From positions 54,746,001 to 54,810,000 of the forward strand of contig OX485804.1 of the NCBI GenBank assembly GCA_950295325.1: a stretch of DNA of 64,000 nt, given 5' to 3'. Shown here piece by piece: positions 30,568 to 43,094 of this stretch. Origin of the DNA: Polytrichum commune. Its lineage: Eukaryota; Streptophyta; Polytrichopsida; Polytrichales; Polytrichaceae. Each line of letters begins with the position of its first letter. The stretch's first letter is position 1. The notes under the pieces were generated by a model. It saw nothing but the letters and a program-made list of their open reading frames with translations, was not told the DNA's origin and searched no databases. The translations under genes were made by a program, and so were the position numbers.

Positions 30568-31830
30568 CACAGCGTCACTGAGGCCTCCCTTGTGCTTGCG
30601 GGCTAGGAAGATCTCGGCCGTCGATTGTGTTCTGGAAGATTTAATGGCTCCTATGTTGCCCCAGCTTCTCTTCCCCTCGGGTAGAGCTTGAAAATTTTCA
30701 TGTTGGATGAAATCTTGACCTTCATCTACTCATGAATCTAGGATGAAAGTTTTCAAACTGAGTCCTTCATTAAAAGGACTTGCGGAGGAGATGATGCCAA
30801 CGGGGGAAAAACTCCTACCTCTTTTTTCCTAAAGGTGGAACCAAGGGTACTAGCCATCAACTCCAAGCCCCTTTTGATGACCAACCTTGAAATGAAATGA
30901 AATTTAACCGGTTGTATGAGAGCATTTGTGTGGGATTTTGAAGGTTCCCAAAGGGTTTCTAGAGTTCCCAATGGAGTTGAATAACACAAGGTTATGTTAT
31001 AGAATTCATATAACATAAGTACGTGGCATTGTTCATAACAAAATCACTAGAGATACTAGAAAACCTCACAATACCCCCAAGAGAAATCAAAAACTCATGA
31101 AACACATACATCAAATAGCCATAGATTACCTCACATACCTTGTCCTAAATAAATAAACTTTGACAACACCCAAGCTCCAATCAACCCACCCCCATAATGT
31201 CAAACAACATAACCAATCACACCAAAAGCCCAAACCAACCACCCCCCCTTTCTAAATATAACCTAATGGAGCCCACCTCCTGGGCGGTAGGAAATCCTCC
31301 TAATTTCAAGCTTGGTGAAATAAGATCAAGGTAAGGAAGAATGGGCTCCCATTCACATCACTGCAAATAATCAGCACTGTTGTTTTTTTCATTTATTTAT
31401 TTACAAGATGGTTAGCAAGTTTAAATTGATGCCCTAGCCACTTTCGTCATAATTTTTACAACGCGTATGAATAACTAATTCACTATCAAAGTGAGGATTC
31501 TTATGCTCGTTGAATGATCACATAGGTCCACATAATGATATTGACTAGTGAGTCTAGAGCGGTTATCATATTTCGAGCACGTAGTCCAATCTTTTTATAA
31601 ACACATGTCTTTTTGGTATCTATCAATGGAGACACATCTAACCACATACCACTCAAATATGGGTGTCCGGTTAAGATAAGTAACCGAATTGGCCACGTCT
31701 ACCTTACATTATACGATATGCAAAGGTAGACGAGGAAAATTTCCATGGTAAAGTGAAGGTAGAACCACCTATCGCAAATACTTTGAGCACTATGGTCCCT
31801 TATGACCAAGGCTAGATGCTCACCTCTTTG
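30568..31830. other. Non-coding stretch with one short dispersed repeat
   Basis: No gene seen. 31730-31857 (AAAATTTCCATGGTAAAG... CCCCTACCACTA) is a diverged copy of 26937-27060. Confidence 0.4.
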
Positions 31831-33748
31831 TCATGGGCCCCTACCACTATTAGTTTTTTTTTCGGGCACATATTGAAAGCAAAACACACCAAACATTGTC
31901 AAAATCTTTAAGAACATCCTCATAAGCAACATCTGGTGTTTTTTCCAAATCCATGAAAGTCCGTTGCCACGCAAGTCTACCATATTCAAGTACAAAGTCT
32001 CATACAACTTGGTGTGTTTTCTCCACTGGCCATTGAAGAGCATTAAAAACTTGATATTTCTATTGATACAAAATAACCCACGGAAGGCCACTCCTCAAGA
32101 AGAACCGAATACGACTAAAAAATTTCAATGATTTGCTAAGAAGTTGATCAAAGAGGCACTAAATCATTGAAAAAGATTTCCGAGGGCCAATGTCATCACT
32201 TTTAGCAAGGAGTTGCCAAATGATGTTAGTTGCATAGCGCCACACTTGTTGAGCCAAAGGGCAACTGAAGAATTTGTGCTCCACCGATTCCACAAATGGG
32301 GAGCCACATGGGGCAACTCTTATCAATCTCTACCGAGATTCATCCACGCCATTCGTTCACCACCACTGCCTTATGAATGACTAACCAAAGGAAGGTTGCC
32401 TCCTTATGTGCCTTGTGCTTATGCCAAATGATCATCCAATTTAAAAAAGTGAAGGAAGGAATTTTGTTCCACCATTTGTCAGAGATTGGCTTTTAAAGAG
32501 TCTCTTGAGTAGTGACCCACTGCCAAGTCAAAGAAAAAGAAAAATTGATCCAATTTTTCACAGAATAAATTGAAATGGTCTGAGCATTGCCACATGAAAG
32601 TCTATCCACCCTACCTCGTGACATCCAACTTGAGAATGCCGTGAAGGGTTCCGCATCCCTAGCATTCAATTTAATTTCACTAAGGGTAAAGTATTGAGAC
32701 CCAACAATAGATTTGCAGAAATCACCCATAAATTCACATTAGATTGGACTAGCCCGAAAATAAATTCCTTCAAGTAACTTGCACTAACTACCCATTCCGG
32801 AAACTCGTCCTCTTGGTTTCTATACAAACCAACCCATTTTTGTGAAACGGGGTGCGCTCCTTGTTGGCTTATAATCCTATCACATAACATACTGTAGTGT
32901 TACAATAGTTTGACCCACAAATCGTAATAAACATATGCAAGGGAGAATTTGGTACATGCTTCCTCCCATTCTAACAAATCATTCCTTCCCAGATCCCAAC
33001 TATCTTGGCAGTATCTCAAACCTTCACTATAAAGTACAAACCTATGTATTTAGTTTGCCACCAGAGGTTAAGTTGTAGAATATCCTCCAAGCAAGATGGA
33101 GAAAGAAAAGTCATCATGCGTGTCATCACCTTCCATGACTGAGCAATATGATGACAAACTTATGACCCGCCTTTGATAGAGAAGTAGGAAAGAACAACCA
33201 GTGAGAGGAAGGCCCCATGAACTATGATAAGGTTGAAGTTGATTAATGTGGTACCTCAACAAGCTTTGCATATTTGACTGGGTCCAACCAACTCTATCAT
33301 ATGCTTTGCTAAAGTCAAGTTTACGAAAGATTGAGTCTTGACGCGACTACTTAGCCCATTGAATTGACTCATGTGTAAGGAGCATGTTATCTAAAATGAA
33401 TCTCAAAGGGAGGAAAACAATTTCATAGCTGTCGATTACCTCCACCAACAAGGGTTGAAGGCGCCTTTGTAGAGCTTTAGCAAAAATCTTGCAGGAGGTA
33501 TTGAGTAAAGTGATAGGCCTCCAATTTGTCAACTTCAACATGTCCCCATCTTTAAACAAAAGTTCAATGAGTCCACGTGTAACTCCATTTGGAAACCGGC
33601 CATGCCTAAGAGAGTCATTCAATATAATCGTGAAATCCGTGCTCATGATATTCCAGTAAACTTTGAAGAACGTTCCCAAATTCCAAAACGGTGGGTCGTT
33701 GATGGCAGCATGTTGAGTAGACAATTTGGGAATGGCTACAAACATCAT
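31831..33748 (-). pseudogene. Decayed L1-type LINE: reverse transcriptase and zf-RVT remnant
   Basis: Minus strand, read from 33748. The first frame (33748-33347) carries RT blocks of plant L1 LINEs: a GLIELLFKDGD-like block, NWRPITLLN, CKIFAKALQRRLQP and FILDNMLLTHES. Downstream (32890-32200) frames are broken, but zf-RVT-like pieces remain: FLWLVIHKAVVVNEW (about 32330-32380) and SVEHKFFSCPLAQQVWRYA (about 32230-32290). The catalytic YADD region and endonuclease were not found. Several frameshifts and stops make it non-functional. No poly(A) end or TSD was defined. Confidence 0.7.
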
Positions 33749-34205
33749 TTCATATGCACGGGTGCAAGATGATGGGACTTGTGCATGGGTCTTAAGTAAC
33801 TAATTAGGGTGAGTTTTCATGTAGGCCACTCGCCCACCATATTCTAGAAAATAGTGGGTCAGAGGTGTTCGCATGTAGTTAAGCACAAGCCACCATTCAT
33901 CCACATTATGGCGGTCCCTTAGAATGTGGAGGATTGTGGACACGGGCTACTAAACTTCTATGCGCCCACTAATGAATCTATAACCTACAAGTTCCAGTTA
34001 TCAAAAGATTGAAGACCCAATTTTAGAAGGAGGGGGAGTTTTAACTTGGAATAGGAGGTTAGTAGATGGGCGAAGTTTGAGAAGTTGGGAGTAGCTAGTT
34101 GTTACATATGAATCCTATACCACTAGATTCCCTCTACATTTGGGTGGGTTTGTCCTTATTCACACTAGAATATGGTGGGCAAGCAACCTACATTAAAACT
34201 CACCC
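33749..34205. other. Non-coding stretch
   Basis: No gene recognised between the LINE remnant and the MITE; the upstream end of the LINE may extend into it. Confidence 0.4.
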
Positions 34206-34208
34206 TTA

Positions 34209-34512
34209 GGGCCAGTTCACACGAGGTCCCAAGTCCTAAGTCCCAACTATGACATGGATGCCTACATGGCAACACTTTTTGGAGGTGAGGCTTGGGACTT
34301 GTGTTGCGAGTTGGGTTGAGCAAAATGCTAGACCCAACTCTCAACCCAAGTCCCATAATTTTTTTTGCATAAAATGATCAATATCTTACTTTAATGATAT
34401 TTAACCATTTTTTTGTGATTACTTGAAGCTCACAAGTTGGGACTTTGTGTCCATGTTGGGACTAGCTAACATGAGTGGGACTTGGGACTTGGGACCCCGT
34501 GTGAAGTGGCCC
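34209..34512. mobile_element. Harbinger-type MITE, 304 bp
   Basis: Ends GGGCCAGTTCACACGAGG and CCCCGTGTGAAGTGGCCC are inverted repeats that extend inward (GTCCCAAGTCC and GGACTTGGGAC). TTA is duplicated at 34206-34208 and 34513-34515. No coding capacity. This is a small Tourist-like element sharing its terminal bases with 28352-28924. Confidence 0.85.
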
Positions 34513-34654
34513 TTAGTGTTTGTGTAAAAGTATGTAGTGGCCCACTTTGGGGGAAAAGTGGGTGTCAAAAGTGGGGTCACTCATGGAACTAGGCACTTCT
34601 ATGTTAGATGGTGCAAAAATTATCCCTAAAGTTAAATGTTGAGAGTGGACAATA

Positions 34655-35075
34655 CTACACCATTTATGGTATTCAATGTCACATGCGTAATAGTGTCACT
34701 TACCCTATTTCTTGAGGCATATGCTAGGTTACATTGATGACTAACAACTTCACAATAAGTGCCACCATAACTACACTTGGCATTAGTATGCTCAAGAATA
34801 TCTTCCTCTTGCATACTAAAATGCAAATGCATGACACTTACCATTAGTACGTTCAAGAAGATCTTCCCATTCCATACTAAAACACAACACTATCATCTAG
34901 AGTATCCCAATGTGTTGCTCTAAATGTCATATTGTAGATATTTATTTTACTTAAAGAAGTTACTTATGTTGGTAAATGGAATCATATTGGCAATTAGCGG
35001 GAGTGACATTTTGAGAAACCTAGGCATTTAATTTTGCAAATAGTGTATGTGACACTAAATACCATACACGTTGAG
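34655..35075. mobile_element. Candidate TIR element, about 420 bp
   Basis: Left end ACCATTTATGGTATTCAATG then TCACATGC; right end GTATGTGACACTAAATACCA, an inverted match. Inside, 34783-34880 has a short direct duplication of a TACTAAAATGCAAATGC-like unit. TSD not resolved. The same ends seem to occur, degenerate, at 26757-27825. Confidence 0.45.
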
Positions 35076-35560
35076 CTATATTTAGACATTTTTGAATCAT
35101 TGTCATTTGAGCAAGTCACCTCTAAACAATTTAGAGTTGACTTTATAACAAAGTAGGCACTCACACATTCTAGTTACCACCAATTTAGAGGTACCTTCTC
35201 CCATCTAAACTCGTCCAACCCTTCAAATATGCAACTTAAATATACGGAGAGTTTCAACACCTTGATGAGGGATCTATTAATATCTCACAATTATTGATCA
35301 AATATAATCTTAGATTTAACTCTTTCTATGTAGACCCTTGTATATCATAAAACATTGGTTTTGATCATGGGACCTAAAACTTTAAGCAATCATATAGGAT
35401 GAATTTCTTTTTGTGAGTATGATACTTTTGCCCTCCCACTAAGCTTGAGATGTCATTTCTTATGGGTCCTCGCCTCCCCTTCCATGAGTTTTGTAACTCC
35501 TAAAGGACCATAAAGCCATATATGGGTTTTCCATATTCTTCATGAGGTCCACATAGTCGG

Positions 35561-36999
35561 TATGAGCCCAAAATGAGTGCTCATATTTGTTTTATGTTTA
35601 GAATTTATTTAGAATTGCATTTGGAGTGTTATTGAAACAATCAAAAGTATAAAAAGAGTGAGGCTTGGTGTGGTTTATGTTTTAGGCTTTAAGCTTATTT
35701 TGTGTGGTTAAGTAGAAGCTTAGTGATATTAGATAGTGTTGTGGTTAAGTGAGTAGTGGTTGATGAGGCAAGAGGGAGGTCCTTGGATTTAAATGTTTGA
35801 ATTAGGACATGCTCTTGTTGGTTTAGAGGGTGAGGATTTAGTAGATAGGATAAGGTCCTACTAAGTAGGAGAAGGTTAAGGGGCTTATGGTCTTGGGTGC
35901 CCTCTCCTCCTCTCCCTCTTCGCTCTTCATTCTCTCTTCTCTCCCTCCCCTCTCTCTCTCCTCTCTAGGATTTTGGAGCTCTTAGAGCTAAGAAGAATGT
36001 GTGAGTTAGGTAAGTAGGTGTTAGGGAAATTAGTGAAATTAATTAGAGAAATTAGGTAGGAAGTTGGGGAAGGTTATTGGGATTAGTTAGGGGCTCAGGG
36101 GATTAATTTGGAGATTGCTAAGCTGGTTTCAGTTGAGAAGACTGTTGGCTGCGTAAGCCGGATTCAGCCACGAAGACTGCTGGCTGCCTAAGCTGATTTC
36201 AGTGCTAAGACTGCTGACTGTCTAAGCTGGTTTCAGTTGAGAAGACTGCTGGCTGCATAAGCCGGATTCAGCCACGAAGACTGCTGGCTGCCTAAGCTGG
36301 TTCCAGTGCTAAGACTGTTGGCTGCCTAAGCTGGTTTCAGTGCTAAGACTGCTGACTGTCTAAGTTGGTTTCAGTTGAGAAGACCGTTGGCTGCCTAAGC
36401 CGGTTTCAACCACGAAGACTACTGGCTGCCTAAGCTGGTTTCAGTTGAGAAGATTGTTGGCTGCCTAAGCCGGTTTCAGCCACGAAGACTGTTGGCTGCC
36501 TAAGCTGGTTCCAGTGCTAAGACTGCTGACTGTCTAAGCCGGTTTCAGCCACGAAGACTGTTGGCTGCCTAAGCTGGTTTCAGTTGCTAATACTGGAGGG
36601 AGAGGCCAAGGCCGCAAGGTGACTTCGGTGGTTTCGAGGCTTAATCTAAACGTGGAGGGACTTAATTAGAGGGTTTAAGAGGGAACAAGGTGATATAGAG
36701 GGAGAAGCCCGTGGTGCTACCTTAGGCTAGGTGGTAGTTATTTAATTAGAGTGTTGCTTAATATTAGCTTAGACAGTTAGCTTATTAGCAAAACTAGGAG
36801 AAGACTTTGATTGTTATGATGGAGAAGAGCGTTTGTTAACGCTTGTAGTATTATCGTGGAATGGATTGGTGTGCATTGATTGATGGGAAATGTAATGGGT
36901 TCTCATGAATTTGGTCAAATGGAGTTGTGGAAACATGAATGTGATATCCATTCCCTCACCCGGACGAGGACGCTTAAGGGTGGGTGGTTTGGCCTCACA
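35561..36999 (+). mobile_element. Solo LTR, family A
   Basis: 1439 bp starting TATGAGCCCAAAATGAG (TG start mutated to TA) and ending GGTTTGGCCTCACA. Flanks GTCGG (35556-35560) and GTTGG (37000-37004) are a TSD with one mismatch. A TATA box TATAAAAAGAGTGA lies 87 bp from the start, the same offset as in elements 1 and 2, and the end module GGACGAGGACGCTTAAGGG is also shared, but the body is unrelated. No internal region, so it arose by LTR-LTR recombination. Confidence 0.85.
36113..36600 (+). repeat. Minisatellite in solo LTR A
   Basis: Tandem units like GGCTGCCTAAGCTGGTTTCA followed by GTTGAGAAGACTGCT or GCCACGAAGACTGCT. Two or three unit types alternate (GTTGAGAAG, GCCACGAAG, GTGCTAAG). Confidence 0.85.
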
Positions 37000-37004
37000 G
37001 TTGG

Positions 37005-37598
37005 GCTTTAAAATAATCATAGATTCATAAATATTGGAAGGTTGGGCTCAAGTGGTGAATTTACTTGTTGGAGAAAATGGAAGTATTTTATGATGTATTG
37101 ATTCTTTTTACCTATTGAAAAACACGGTGACATCTCAAGTCATTGAGCATGTTTTATAACAATGAAGTTGCCATTTGGCATCAAGGATAGGTCTATTTAG
37201 AACTAAATGGACCCAAAAATATGAAAAAAATACTATATGGTTCAATATATGAAACTTTCTATCTATAATAGGGTTCAAGTACTAGAGATATGTGTTTTTA
37301 ATGGACTAGATTGCTCAAGACAACCCATATTTGATATGTGCCCTGTAGATAAGTTTTTAGATTGGGTTCCAATTAAGAAAACCACACAGGGAAGACCAAA
37401 TGAGTGTCAGATGTTGCATCTAGGGATCACCATTGAGTTAATTAATAGATTACAAGGGAATTAAGATGTATTTAGGACAACAAACACAGGGAAAAAGACT
37501 TCTAGAGTGAGTTTTGGGATTAATTTAATTAAGGTTGAGGGTCACTCACAGCAATACATGCAATTGATCAGTCACTCCCTCACAACCCACTCTCGTCA
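37005..37598. other. Non-coding stretch between two solo LTRs
   Basis: One frame of 75 codons (37237-37464) has no recognisable domain and is not supported as a gene. Confidence 0.4.
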
Positions 37599-37603
37599 GT
37601 AAC

Positions 37604-39601
37604 TGTTAGATCACAACAATATCAAGAGGAGAATCAAAGAAGTAAGTGCTTAACGGCACTCAATCACAAGCACTCAACTAGGCTAAGGAGATTTAAGAAG
37701 AAGAACGTCGAAGAAACACCAAACAGAGTCGGAGCTCTCGGCCATGGCTATAGGAGCACGGCCACGGTATTAGGCGCCCTTACTGCGGAGTTACGAGGAA
37801 GTCGCGCGGCAATAGGTTCCCTTACCCACAGCAATGGGTACCCAACGGTTTTATGAAGAAAACTTAGGACTTAGAGACAAAATGGCACTAAGTAAGCATG
37901 TAAGGACTTATAGGGGGAATATATAGGGGTATATAAGGGTATTAGAAAGTATATAGAACTAGGATTACATTCTATTAGTATGAATTAAAGAGATTTTGTG
38001 CAAGGACAATTATGGAAGAGGAATATTAAAGTTATTACGAGGGATATAAAGACATTAAGGAGTATTTAGGAATATGGTACATTCTACTAGCATGATCATT
38101 AATCAATCAATATGAAGATTTGATTGATCTTCAAAAAAGAGCTTAGAATGTAGCCACAACAAGGAGTTAGGGTAATCTTGGAAATAGGAACATTAAGGTG
38201 ATGAAACGGTTATAACCGTTTAAGATAGATATCATCTACATATTTTGAAGATAGATAGTTATTTAGAAAAGTGGAGATTACAACCACTCTTAATATAGAT
38301 TTTGGATTAGGAAGAGAAGACTATATAAGGGAAGCAATTTAGGAGATCTACACCTCATTTTCTACACAACGAAGTTATCTTAAATTTGAGTGTCAAAAGC
38401 ACTTGAGTTTCTTTGTATCTCTCTTCTCGGAGCTCTTTTGCAATACAATATCTTTTCCCACAAATGTGTGTGTGACATTTCTATCTCTTTCTCAAATTGT
38501 CTTACAAGTTTATCAAGCGGTACTTGGAACTTGAGTGAGTGAGCAACCGAGAATAGAGTAGATTGAGTAGACTCTTTTGAGAAAGAACTCAAAAGATAGT
38601 GCGAGGGTGAGAACAAAGCGCTCAAGACAAATTGGAGAATCAATGGGACTTTGAGAGAGATTGAATTGAGAAAGCGATTGTTAAACTTGAGTGAAAGAAA
38701 CAAGATTATCTCTCAAAGCGGAACTTATCATTGATCTCCTCAAAAGGAAATTATAATTATTCATGTGATTAATTGATTGAAGAAATATATGCATGTTATG
38801 ATTTGAGCAAAATTACTTAACTCCTTCAAAAGAGGAGGAGCTTATTATTATAAACTACATAATCGACTTATACATATTATACTACATATTGATTGATTGA
38901 ACTTATGATTGATAAGAATGATGAAGACATTAATTCACGTCAAAGTTTGAATACATATGAAGGAAATATAATCCACTTACTACAATTGTTATTGAACCTC
39001 TTTCTTTCACAATACTTTGTGAGTTGTTGGATGTCATTAACAATTGAAGAAGAGTTCTTCTCTCTTGAGTAAAACTCAAGAGAGTTACAATTATTCTTGT
39101 TATTAAAGTACTTTGAAGATCAACGTGATATTGCAAAACAATTAATAAAGTGTGCGTGAACTTATAACTACTATAAGTATAATTGTCAAGTTACAATATT
39201 ATAAGTAGTAACACTTGAGCTTAAAAAGGAAGATTCAAAGATATTATATATAAGATTATTATCATTGATATGATTGATGTTATGAACTACAAAACTTAAG
39301 GATTCAAACAACATATTGAAACTATATTATTATATGTTATTGTTACACCTCTTGAAGCTTTCTTAAATCTAAAGGTTCTTATTGTCAATGATGCCTTACA
39401 TTGAGAATAAGAACTAAGATAATGATATTGTGTTCACTCCGATAATATATTCATATCATAAGGAGAAGAGAGGAATTATTAATTAGAGACCGAACATATT
39501 AATGAGGTACGGTAGTTCTCAAGCGAATATAAATTTACGTGATGTCTTACCGTGAGTCTTGTTGAACTAAATTGCAAGGGAACGACCCACGGGGTGCATC
39601 A
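37604..39601 (+). mobile_element. Solo LTR of a different (TGTTAGA-type) family
   Basis: 1998 bp from TGTTAGATCACAAC to GGGGTGCATCA, with GTAAC duplicated at 37599-37603 and 39602-39606. A TATA box CTATATAAGG lies at about 38321. It lacks the terminal module of the other LTRs here. No internal region or second LTR. The limits rest on TG...CA plus the exact 5-bp duplication. Confidence 0.65.
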
Positions 39602-39606
39602 GTAAC

Positions 39607-41785
39607 ATCACTCTTATAATTTGTTTTGCAATTCAGGAAGTCACAGCTCAGCCATAGACATTTGGGTACACCATAGTCTTAGAAACCCAAGGCAAGAACT
39701 CCTTGAGGTGACCATAGTCTCTTCAAATAAGTGACCAAGTACCATAAGCCATGCCACAGGTTAGGAATCATCACACTTAAGCATGACTATCCTGCTTCCA
39801 AGTAAATTAATTCATTGATTTACTTTAATACCTCAAGGTTAGTTCAATGTTTAGTCATTCTAGATTTATCAAAATCAAATGGAATTTCAATACATTTAAA
39901 TTAATTGTGATGACGTGCAAAAGTCTAGTTACAAGTGACAGGAACCGAGTCTAAACGAACCGAACCGGGACCGAGAGCGTCTAAATCGCAGGACTATAGT
40001 CTAACACGGCACGGCCATAGTCTGAGTATCCATCCATAGTCTTAAGAACCAATCACCAGTTCCAAGTAACGAGTCTTGAGGCAAGTCCATAGTCTTAGTA
40101 ACAGTAGCCAGTAACCAGTAAGCGTCTTGTTCTCGAACACTTACCTGTCACCTTTCCGTTATATCCTGACTCTTGGCAGGCTCACCAAACAATATGGGAT
40201 ATGTGGCCATCACCTTCCTGACTGCCTTCGGCGAACTCCCGTCGCGCGCGTCTCACCCTCCCCGCAACTACTGGGAATTCTCAAGAGATTATGGCCGCAG
40301 TTGATTCGTTCGTTTTGTCATCAAACTCAAGTTGGTGAAGTTGTACTATTGTCTTGACTCCACAAGCCTATCAACACACTCCACCGAAGACAATTATCGC
40401 AGCTTATCTCCACCTAGTCCTCTGTTGACGTCACAAATATTGCTTGCGGGTAAAGAACTTCGGGGTTGATTCAGACTTTCCGAATTACCCGTTCACATCC
40501 ATTCTGGTGTTGGTAAAAAACACTCTTCCGGATACATTAAGGGGCTCTCGGCGAAGACATTCTATCTGTCTTGTGATAAATGAATTGATTGTACAGACTG
40601 TCAAACTGGTTATGTCCGCATTATTTTCTCGCAGTGCTCTACAATATCATGAATCATTCACAGGGACATGCTGCGGCAAGAATGATTGTAATCAAGCCAG
40701 AGGATTCTCCTCTATAAACACAATGCGTTTTAAGAGATTTCACATCTCTTTACTTCTGAAATTTGACTTATAATGGTATCAGAAAGGAGACCAGACCAGA
40801 TTCTCTCTCTCTTCACAAGAGAATTAAGAAATTTCCCTTACTGATTTCGTGGGACGGAAACCTGTATTCACCCACACAAAAATTTCACATTCCACTTATG
40901 TGTTGCAGTCAGGAAATAGGCAAGGACTTTTGAGACCCTTCAAGTGTTCTACGCATAATCACTTCTGGTATAAATCTATATCAGTCCTAACCAAATTAAA
41001 ACTTCAACGTAATAGATCCTGATGGATTCCAAAATCGTGTTCCTAGAAATATTAAGGATTTCACATCCAATATCTAAAGCTTATCTCTCTCCAGGGGTAA
41101 AGAACAGACATCAAAGAACTCGCTCTCTTCACGAGAGTAAGGTGTGTCACAATTCAACTTGGACTCTTTCTTGACCAAGGAGTTCTTTCCTTTGCTTTAG
41201 TTACTCACAAAGAACACTGAAACCAAAAGTATGATCCACGCACTTATATCAGATGAAAGAACCTCACAAGATGATATTATAAAAAGTTAGATGTACATCA
41301 AAAAGGGCTTCACACCCAAAGAATCTGACAGACTATAGTCTTGCTGGTCACACAAGGAAGACGAAGAACTACCCTCTTCACGAGCGGTAGAGATAATGAT
41401 GGTCCCCTTCTCTCTCGACTATAGTCCTTATCAGTTCCCTCTGCCACACAAAAATAACTACCTGGTCAACCATTGCATCTGTTCGCAACCAAATTCCTAA
41501 GTACTTCCTGTTTCTCCTCAAGACTATAGTCCTTATCTTCTGACCCTTCAGCTCTCGTCTATGGTCATGCCAGTTGAAAATGGTCATTTCCACCACATTC
41601 TTCCTATTTACCTCTTTTCTCACTAAGGTAGTCTTATGAACTGATTTCTGATTTGAAAACACACTAATTTTCAGAAATCAATCCTACTGACTAAAAAATT
41701 TGGCTGACATGCCCAAAGCAAGCCTAGGAAACCACAATAAAAGTAAACTTCAAATTTGAACATTATTTGATGTACATGGGCTAGA
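39607..41785. other. Gene-free stretch with recurrent CCATAGTCT / GACTATAGTC words
   Basis: No domain-bearing gene. CCATAGTCT or GACTATAGTC occurs about ten times between 39650 and 41530. A TGGTATCAGA at 40774-40783 looks like a tRNA-Met primer-binding site of a copia-type element, preceded by a TATA-like CTATAAACAC at about 40712, but no LTR pair or pol was found, so only a remnant is possible. Confidence 0.35.
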
Positions 41786-43089
41786 CTCACTGTTAGCCCT
41801 AAACCCCCACCCTTGTGCGTAGTAGTCCGGGTGAGAGCCTCAAGCTCACATACACTTGAGTTGATCCCACTTCAACCCCGGGACTAAGCCCCCAATGCTC
41901 GAACCACATTAATATTGAACACAAAGCTTTTATTCAATTGGCGATAGGTCCAAGTACTCAAGAGTGCTTCTTACTCTTGTGCTCAGTGCCACCCACAATC
42001 ACCTACCAAATCTCCACACTCACTCCAAACCACCACACTACCCTAATCTATTGGTTTTATGGCATTGAGCCACGCCAATCACACAGTGGCATGCTCAAGC
42101 ATACACTCCAAGAACCACTACCTACTTAATCCACACAAGGTGTGCCACACTTAACACACTCATCAACCCAATTAATGTCGTATTAGCTAATTGCCTGCAC
42201 TTCTAAACTTACTGTGACTCACTCGGCCTCTGTTCACCTCCTCCAGCCGCATTGGCAGCTCTGCCCATGTGCAGCTCCGGTTGCCCACAAGTGCATCCAC
42301 CCAGATCACACACCTCGCCAGCACGCTGGTCATGTGCCAGCGTTGCTTCCCAGTCAGCTCCCAGCTCCCACAGTTAGGGCCACCCACATCCAGGATTCCC
42401 ACACCCCTCTCCTCGCACAGAAGCCAGCAAACTCCTCCTCCCCAATTTATCAACTGTGAGCACACTCTCTTTATCCTCCCGTCCAGACGGCTGCCCAAAT
42501 CTTGTCTCGCTGCCTCTTTCCTCATAGATCCTCGGCAGCAAACACCAATCCAGCACAAAGAACCCACCGCGACTCTGTCGGATTCTCTCTGATCCCAGAA
42601 TGCCGAGCTGCTCCTCCTTAGCAACTCTCTCTGATCTATGTACATTCCGGATTTTTAGCTCTGAAACGCCGAAGAGGCGTCTAACCCAACCCTGCCCTTG
42701 CCATCAGCTTGAATGATTGCGGCACCTAAGGAAGCAGCTGCCACATTGGGCATTGGTTTCCCCATCCAACTGGTGGCCATCGCCACCCACTTCACAGCAG
42801 CTTCAACTCACAGCACTGGCCGACTCTGAGGTAGCTGCAATCCGGTGCCAGGTGAGTTTTTTAAGCATAACCCATCAAAAATCTTAGTGATTCAAATCCA
42901 GCAGGTCACCTGTTGACCCCTGCCAATTCGCCCTCATTCGGTTGAGGTACATTCCCCAGATTTCCCAAAAATTGATCGGTGAATCTCCTGGAGTCGCAAC
43001 CTTCAACCAACTGGCTTCGACACCACCTCCTAATTCGCAACTACCACCATCACCCTTCGAGCATTACTTCAGCTTCAGTTGCTCCATCT

Positions 43090-43094
43090 GTAAT
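43090..43094. repeat. Target-site duplication, left, element 2 (GTAAT)
   Basis: GTAAT directly before the LTR terminus; matches 54188-54192 exactly. Confidence 0.9.

Noticed and set aside
40774-40783. TGGTATCAGA as the PBS of a complete copia element
   Set aside because: No LTR pair and no pol within reach; kept only as a possible remnant in the region description.
42187-42645. 152-codon frame inside solo LTR B
   Set aside because: GC-rich region with equally long frames on the other strand and no recognisable domain.
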